From NCBI RefSeq assembly GCF_029407905.1, contig NC_073626.1, positions 86,065,482 through 86,129,481 on the forward strand: 64,000 bases of DNA, read 5' to 3'. This DNA is from Bubalus kerabau (lineage: Eukaryota > Chordata > Mammalia > Artiodactyla > Bovidae). Positions 57,771 to 64,000 of this stretch are shown piece after piece. The position numbers and the translations under genes were made by a program. Under the pieces are notes generated by a model, which worked only from the letters and a program-made list of their open reading frames with translations, had not been told where the DNA came from and searched no databases. Every line of letters starts with the position of its first letter. Positions within the stretch are counted from its first letter, which is position 1.

Positions 57771-58049
57771 TGGAGAAGGCAATGGCACCCCACTCCAGTA
57801 CTCTTGCCTGGAAAATCCCATGGACGGAGGAACCTGGAAGGCTGCAGTCCATGGGGTCCCTGAGGGTCGGACACGACTGAGCGACTTCATTTTCACTTTT
57901 CACTTTCATGCATTGGAGAAGGCAATGGCAACCCACTCCAGTGTTCTTGCCTGGAGAATCCCAGGGATGGGGGAGCCTGTTGGGCTGCCATCTCTGGGGT
58001 CGCACAGAATTGGACACGACTGAAGTGACTTAGCAGCAGCAGCAGCAGC
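57771..58049 (+). mobile_element. Bov-A2 SINE with (AGC)n tail and 12-base target-site duplication
   Basis: Full dimer. The perfect 12-base repeat atggtataactt lies at 57759-57770 and 58050-58061. Five to six AGC units form the tail. Confidence 0.96.
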
Positions 58050-58061
58050 ATGGTATAACTT

Positions 58062-58900
58062 ATGCAAAAATGGAATGACCTAATAGTGTACAGATAATCG
58101 ATGGCAAAACCTCTCTTTGGGTTATTTTACCTTCTTTAATCTTTCCTGAGTGGGTCTATTTTTCCTCCATTATATAATCTTTGTCATTACTATTGCATAT
58201 GCCCTAATATTCAATCCGTACATATTTCACGGTGGTGGTACTACATTACTGACTCTTATTCACCTTCCTAAGAGCCCCAGGTCTACTTTTGGCCACTCAT
58301 TCTAGCCATTCCCATCTTTTATCAGATTAATGATAGTCTAAGCCTAATACTTGTTTTGTACTTGCCCTTTTCTGAACTTGTGTTGACAGGCCATTTCTTA
58401 TTTGTCAAAGTCCACTTGAATTAATTTCCTCTTTTTTCCTCTCTAACTGGGTTATTGGAAAATCTAATAAGGATGCTTTCTCTTCCATCATTCAGAGCAT
58501 TGATAAACATTACTGGAATCAACCTGATCCCAAAGGAACATCCTGCTATATGCCTTATCTTCCTTTCTGCTGCTTCTCCTGTGATTGCAACATTTTTCCC
58601 TTTGAGGAATTATTATTAATGTGCAGTTCAGTCTGACAATGGTTTATTAGATGGTTTATAGTATGAATTCAATTCTTTTAATTACCCTTCCCTATCCACT
58701 GGTGTTCCTCAGTTTTTGACTTATGTAGAAGCCAGTACGTTTATGAATTCTGTCCGAATAATTTTGCCCATTCCCAAGTAAACATAGAGATCTAGAACTT
58801 CTTAAGAAACTAAGGTCATCCTTAAGATATTTAATGTGGTATAGGATTGATCAAATAATTGTTTCTATTTGACCACTATGCAACCTGAAGATTCTGATTG
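58062..58900. other. Unique AT-rich non-coding sequence
   Basis: Nothing was recognised. Confidence 0.4.
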
Positions 58901-59237
58901 TGCAGGGAGATCAAATCTGTCAGTCCTAAAGGAAATCAACCCTTAATATTCATTGGAAGGACTGATGCTGAAGCTGAATCTCCAATACTTTGGCCACTGA
59001 TGCAAAGAGCCAACTCATTAGAAAAGACTCTAATGCTGGGAAAGATTGAGGACAGGAGGAGAAGGGGACAACCGAGGACAAGTAATGTTTGGATGTTATC
59101 ACCGACTCAATGGACATGAGTTTGAGCAAGCGCTGGGAGATGGTGATGGACAGAAAGGCCTGGCATGCTGCAGTCCATTGGACAGTCCATTGCTGTCATG
59201 TCAATGGTCAGACATGAGAGTGACTGAACAACAGCAA
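58901..59237 (+). mobile_element. BovB LINE 3' fragment
   Basis: 'gtcagtcctaaaggaaatca', 'ggaaggactgatgctgaagc' and 'gctgcagtccattgga', then a diverged end near 'gagagtgactgaacaac'. More diverged than the other BovB copies. Confidence 0.9.
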
Positions 59238-59905
59238 ATGTTTATTTTATAGATGGAAGCTCAGCAGTGAATCAAGTCATTCTTCATTGGTAAAACTGGG
59301 ATCTTAAAGAAACATCCCATCAGAAGTCTGTGGTTTTGCCTTTGGATTACACAAAATTTCTAATAAATTAATGGGGTACTTGCTTTAGCTATTGTTTTGA
59401 AATTCCCCATGGTCATATGAAACAATTTGAAGAAAGTATTATGTGAGAGACGTCTTTAATGTTGGGTGTGATGTGATAAGGCAGAAATTTCAATGTTAGT
59501 AAATATAATAAAAGTAATGTGTATCCACAATGCCTGTTTCATTCAGAAAGCACTGAATGTATGTCTCTGTTTGCCCTGTAGTTGACATTCAGACTGGAGC
59601 GGTACTGAATAATTCTGCTGAGTAAGAAAATTTCTTGACACAGCTAAAAAGCTGATATTTAAATAAGAACCTATGAACATTTTTGAGTTACCAACAAAGG
59701 AGAATGTCTTCAGAGTTTATTCTTTTATGATACTACTGCATTAGGTACGTTGAAAAGCTATACCACACTAATTTTAATAGCAGCAACATCAATTCAACCA
59801 CCATATATTCCATATATCATTTTTTTTCAAAAATTATCGAACCTCCAGACAAGCAGGTGATCTGATCAGTATCTCATACAGATTCGGCCTGGTGCCAGTT
59901 GTGCT
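59238..59905. other. Unique AT-rich non-coding sequence
   Basis: Nothing was recognised. Confidence 0.35.
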
Positions 59906-60110
59906 GTGTGCCCTGCTTAGTTGCTCAGTCGTGTCCAACTCTTTGTGACTGCAGCCAGCCAGGCTCCTCTGTGCATGGGGATTTTCCAGACAAGAATACT
60001 GGAGTGGGTTGCCATGCCCTCCTCCAGGGGATCTTCCCAACCCAGGGATCGAACCTAGTTCTCCCACATTGCAGATGGATTCTTTACTGACTGAGCCACC
60101 AGGGAAGCCC
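59906..60110 (-). mobile_element. Bov-tA SINE, first unit of a tandem pair
   Basis: Complete in reverse: 'cttagttgctcagtcgtgtc' to 'gagccaccagggaagcccaa'. It is followed at once by a second, shorter unit in the same orientation. Confidence 0.93.
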
Positions 60111-60226
60111 AAGACTACTGGAGTAGGTAGCCTAACCCTTCTCCAGAGGATCTTCCCCACCCAGAATCAAATTGGGGTCTCGTTCATTGCAGGCGGTCTC
60201 TTTACCAGCTGAGCTACCAGGGGTGC
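60111..60226 (-). mobile_element. Bov-tA SINE, second (partial) unit of the pair
   Basis: 'gactactggagtaggtagcc' to 'gctgagctaccaggggtgcc' contains part of the Bov-A body plus a second tRNA-derived head, giving two promoter-like regions head to tail. Confidence 0.88.
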
Positions 60227-60552
60227 CAGCTGGGTATCATATTAAAAATGACAGTGGAATATATCCTCCAAAGAAATCACGGTCATCCACTTCTAAGCAT
60301 GGTGGTATAGGAACTTCTAAATGGCAACACTCAAATTGGGATTCTAATTTTTTAATGGCAGAAATATGGCTGAATGCTCATTTTTTTTTTAATTCTCAAA
60401 TCACTTAAGTTAAACATTAGTTCCCAAGCATTTGTTACATTCAGTACTATTTTAAAGGCTAAGTATTACAGAGTTGTCATGCTATGAATTAATACAAAAT
60501 AATATGAAGAGATAATGAATATAATTTTGACTATTAAATATCTTCAGGTTTA
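60227..60552. other. Unique AT-rich sequence
   Basis: Nothing was recognised. Confidence 0.3.
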
Positions 60553-60808
60553 TTTATTTAATGAACACGTGTGTAAGTACTTTCAAGGTGCCAGGCACTG
60601 TTCTAAGTGTCTTACAAAGGTTAACTTATTTAATCCTCAGAGCAGCCCTATGATTGATGTATTGTTATTATCACTCTCATTTTACAGATGAAAAAATTGA
60701 GGGACTAAAAGATTAAATAACTTCTCCAAAGTCACATTACTAATAAATGACAGAACTGGGAGAGCCCGTATAGTCTAGCTCCTAATTCTGTCCTTTTAAG
60801 CACCATTC
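60553..60808 (-). mobile_element. MIR SINE, near full length
   Basis: 'ggtgccaggcactgttctaa', 'atcactctcattttacagat' and 'gacagaactgggagagcccg' follow the reversed MIR throughout. It is the best-kept MIR in the window. Confidence 0.88.
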
Positions 60809-62127
60809 AAGTCTATCAAATAAAAATGGAAGGTTTATAGCAGTTGCTAAATCTCTCATTTATGACATTATAATTGCTAAAAGTTTATACTATGCAAAAC
60901 ATGATGCTAACACCATGTACAGTATACCCACAACTTTGTTTTCATACTTTATTGTATAAAAGATAATATTTTCATAAATTTTATAATGATGGAGAGCTTT
61001 AAATTTAGAAGAAAAAAATCCAAATTAGAATAGTAGGATTTTTTCCCATCAAGGAAATCATTTAGACTGTCAAAGGCTAAAATGTGAAACAAATATGATC
61101 ACCTTTCAAAAAGCCATGTTATCACAACAGACACATAATTTTAGAAAGAGTAACAAATCTTAAGTCTCTTCAGCTCTGGAATACCAAACACTGGTTGTGT
61201 GCACAGGCCCAGGGTCAGTAAATATTTGTGATAAATGGTGCTTCTTGCCATCAGATCATCCTTCCTTAGTACATGTTTATATTTTTATCCCTAGAGGTAA
61301 ATGCTCAACTAAATAGTTTTCCTTCTGGTATGTCCAGTCAGAAAAGTACACATATTTTGGTAAACAGAGCCCATCACAGAATTTTTCTTGAAAAAAAAAA
61401 ATGACTATAATTTGAGCTGGCTAAAGGCAAAATCATCTCATTCAGGGCCTCCCCTTCCTAGCTGTTTTCCAAATCCTCTATTAAAACTCATCTCAGGGAA
61501 TAGAAGGATAAGCCCATTCATACTGATGTATATATATATATAAACAACCCAGACAAGTCTACCATCACTCTATCCCAGGTGTATTTAGATCATAACAGCA
61601 AATATAGGCAATAGCCAGTTGGGCTAGGGAGGTATCTGAGAGTAAACATTTCCAGCTCCTCCAAAATCATTTCATCTACAGACTCTTATAACAAGACAAA
61701 CTTTGTTCCTCTGCATTTTCCCTGTGACTTTTGTAAAGAGGGAGTACAATGGAGATCCCAGCTGGTTTAGAATCAGTAAACCAACTCCTAACACGAGGTG
61801 GACAAAAAGACCACATCATTCTCAGCACTCCATTTCTTATGAAACTAAATGATGGTTGACAATGAAATTCAAGCTACTGATTCTTATTAAGGCTGACTAT
61901 TGAAACTTGATTAGGCCTATAATTACACACTGCTTGAATCAAGAATGTCAAATAAAGGGGCAGGACCTCTATAGCTAAGGAATCAACTTACAACCTAGGT
62001 TGTAGGCAACACTCAGTCATAATCTGTCCTGAGTTTAACCTGGTAAGAATTATTGGGAAGATATTTTCTGTCAAGTACCCAAAACTGGATTCTTTATTTC
62101 TGAAACTCGAGCTAATCCTGGGCACCT
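60809..62127. other. Unique AT-rich non-coding sequence
   Basis: No gene or repeat was recognised. A short (TA)n lies at 61531-61541. Confidence 0.4.
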
Positions 62128-62157
62128 AAGAAAGAGAGAAAGAGAGAGAGAGAGACA
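62128..62157. repeat. (GA)n purine tract
   Basis: GA/GAAA units: 'gagaaagagagagagagaga'. Confidence 0.88.
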
Positions 62158-63263
62158 GATGGTGGCTACATACAGCCGGAATGGCCTGTAATTCTGTGGC
62201 TAACAAGTAAGACTAAAATTATTAGATTTTATCAAAATTTATTATGTGTAAGTACACAAATCTAACCCATTTAATTTAAATTGCTAAAATTTAATTTTTT
62301 GTTGCTGATTGTTATATGGAAACTCAGCAAGATAGACTTTTTATCCTTTGTTTTGGTAGGAATCGAAATTGTAATGTTCTATTAATACATGTGTGGTGTG
62401 AGTTATCTAAATGTATAGATTTTTAAAAATACATTATTCTCTATTTATTTCATGGAGCTTTAGTAGAACCTAATTTAGGAAAATATGAACGAGCATATGC
62501 TCACAGCACGATATGCAATGTGTGTTAAAAAAAAGTCTGTACTTGTACTGTGAGAAGTTTCCCTAATTCTTATTTTAAGGAATTTCACAGTGGTTATCAG
62601 TTACATACATCCTGTTTAGCTATAGCAGTATAGATACTACTATAAAATAGTAGGAGATCTGGTTGAAGAGATCACAGTGTATGTCAATGACAGCTTGAAA
62701 CTGGCACACATTCAAGAGATGTAAAGCATTCACATTAAAAGGCAGCAGCATCATAATCTTGATTTTTTTTTTTTCAGTCTGCTCTATAAATTCTATGACC
62801 CATGCTTACCTCATTCTTTGGTTCCATCTCAGCCCAGCTGACTTTAACTCCTTCCTCACTGCATTAATTTGGGGTTTCTGTTAGTAGAAATTAGTTCTGA
62901 CATAGAGGTTAAATATTTTGTTCTTAGTTTTGCCAAAAACTAGTGGCGTAGGTAAATTGTCTGAGTTTTTCTACTTCTTGGATTATTTGCTTTGAAGTGT
63001 TATGGGTAGGATTATACAACTATTAAGATCTCTTATAGAAATTAATGATTTCATTTTTATATTACTTGGGTTAATAACATTATTTTATCAATACTGAAGG
63101 TAACAAACTAAAAGTATACAAAGACTAAGTATATTAGAAGATGTCGTACCAATGACAATATTTTAAGAAAATTTAGGAACTTGATGGTTCAGGCGTTAAC
63201 TAAAAGCCAACAAATACTTACATGCACTTGCATATACATATAAAAGCATAAACTTTTCTGTAT
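62158..63263. other. Unique AT-rich non-coding sequence
   Basis: Nothing was recognised. Confidence 0.4.
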
Positions 63264-63416
63264 TTCCCTAGAGTATACTTTTATTATATAATTATATTAT
63301 TATATAATTCCCTAGAGTATACTTTTATTATGTATATAATATATATAATATTATATTATATATATTATAATATAATATTATATATAATAATATATATAAT
63401 ATATTATTATATAATA
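63264..63416. repeat. AT-rich palindromic tract with a 24-base direct repeat
   Basis: Copies of one 24-base unit lie at 63264-63287 and 63308-63331 without mismatch (start 'ttccctagagtatact'). The rest is TA-rich with many self-complementary TATA/ATAT stretches to 63416. Confidence 0.92.
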
Positions 63417-63796
63417 ATTTTCAATCCTTCCATTTTCCAGGTTCTGCTAGATCAGCTTGACTCAGTGAGATGTTAATATCATGCTATCTGCATTTTTTCA
63501 ACTTTTAATCCTCAAAATGTCTACAAGTAAAATGATTGTTTTTGACATTATTTGACTTTCTTGATTCAAGTGGGGTGTAATTATATCCCTGATCAAGTTA
63601 CTGTAGACAGCTTGAATCCAAAGAGAGATGCCACATATGGAAGCATTATGGTTAATCACAAACAGATACAACTGGATTTTTCTTACCACACTTCGTGTGC
63701 TTAAGGTGATATCTACTTTTTACATTAAGTACAATAAAAAGACTGCACATAAGCATATGCTCATATATGGTATTTCGATTAAGCTTGAAGTAGAGT
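63417..63796. other. Unique AT-rich sequence
   Basis: Nothing was recognised. Confidence 0.3.
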
Positions 63797-63918
63797 CCCT
63801 GGAGAAGGGAATGGCTACCCACTGTAGTACTCTTGCATGGAGAATCCCATGGAGAGAGGAGCCTAGTGGGTTACAGTCCATGGGATTGCAAAGAGTCAGA
63901 CACAACTGAGCAGCTAAC
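63797..63918 (+). mobile_element. Bov-tA/Bov-A body fragment
   Basis: 'ccctggagaagggaatggct' to 'cagacacaactgagcagcta', without the tRNA head. The frames on both strands here are SINE shadows. Confidence 0.87.
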
Positions 63919-64000
63919 ACACACAATATCTGTATATATATAGATAGATATAGATAAAAGGTACTGTAATTACCTCTAAAACATATTTATTGATAAATAC
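63919..64000. other. Window-end AT-rich sequence with GATA-like units
   Basis: Short 'tagatagatatagata' repeat near 63941, otherwise nothing. Confidence 0.4.

Overview
The window is nuclear DNA from a ruminant, most likely a bovid such as cattle. This follows from dense BovB (RTE-type) LINE copies, Bov-tA and Bov-A2 SINEs, CHR-type tRNA-Glu SINEs and ruminant-type L1 3' ends, on top of pan-mammalian repeats (MIR, L2-like, MaLR LTR, Tigger and hAT DNA transposons, old L1). The DNA is AT-rich, with no CpG-island-like stretch. I cannot tell cattle from close bovid relatives. I recognise no protein-coding exon, rRNA, functional tRNA, CRISPR array or bacterial gene. It reads as intergenic or deep intronic sequence, and nearly all longer open frames are pieces of retrotransposon ORFs or chance frames across SINEs.

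Layout: 0-10 kb has a Bov-tA, two BovB 3' ends (2.5-3.5 and 6.4-7.1 kb), a MaLR solo LTR (4.9-5.4 kb), a CHR SINE inside a MIR (6.0-6.3 kb) and an L1 3' end (8.5-9.1 kb). 10-19 kb is a SINE-rich stretch built around an old minus-strand L1 (14.2-17.0 kb) that was invaded by a Bov-tA, a BovB-containing insertion ending in poly(A), and a Bov-A2. 19-23 kb is the largest stretch without recognisable repeats. 23.9-24.6 kb is a Tigger/MER2-like DNA transposon with both ends readable, interrupted by a Bov-A monomer. 26.2-27.1 kb holds two adjacent L1 3' ends and a BovB. 29.4-30.8 kb holds an old repeat split by BovB, then a hAT element inside a MIR. 37.2-40.3 kb is a 1.66 kb BovB beside an old L1 that carries a small Tigger. 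41.7-42.9 kb is the best-preserved L1 3' end. 44.2-49.8 kb is a nested complex: one L1 bounded by an 18/19-base target-site duplication, interrupted by two BovB copies and one Bov-tA. 50-64 kb is mainly unique AT-rich DNA with scattered SINEs, MIRs, a hAT-Charlie fragment, a tandem Bov-tA pair and an AT palindromic tract.

The elements do not cooperate as a system. What the window offers is a readable record of retrotransposition: many insertions have target-site duplications visible by eye, and nesting gives relative ages (MIR, Tigger and old L1 first; CHR and ruminant L1 later; BovB, Bov-tA and Bov-A2 into those). No copy looks autonomous: every LINE is 5'-truncated, and three of the four readable BovB reverse-transcriptase motifs are mutated. 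I found no convincing new biological system. The most unusual items are a BovB fragment joined to about 100 bases of non-BovB sequence plus poly(A) within one target-site duplication, a tiny 5'-inverted (twin-primed) L1, and a SINE whose head contains an extra copy of its target site. All family assignments are from memory of consensus sequences and have not been checked by RepeatMasker.
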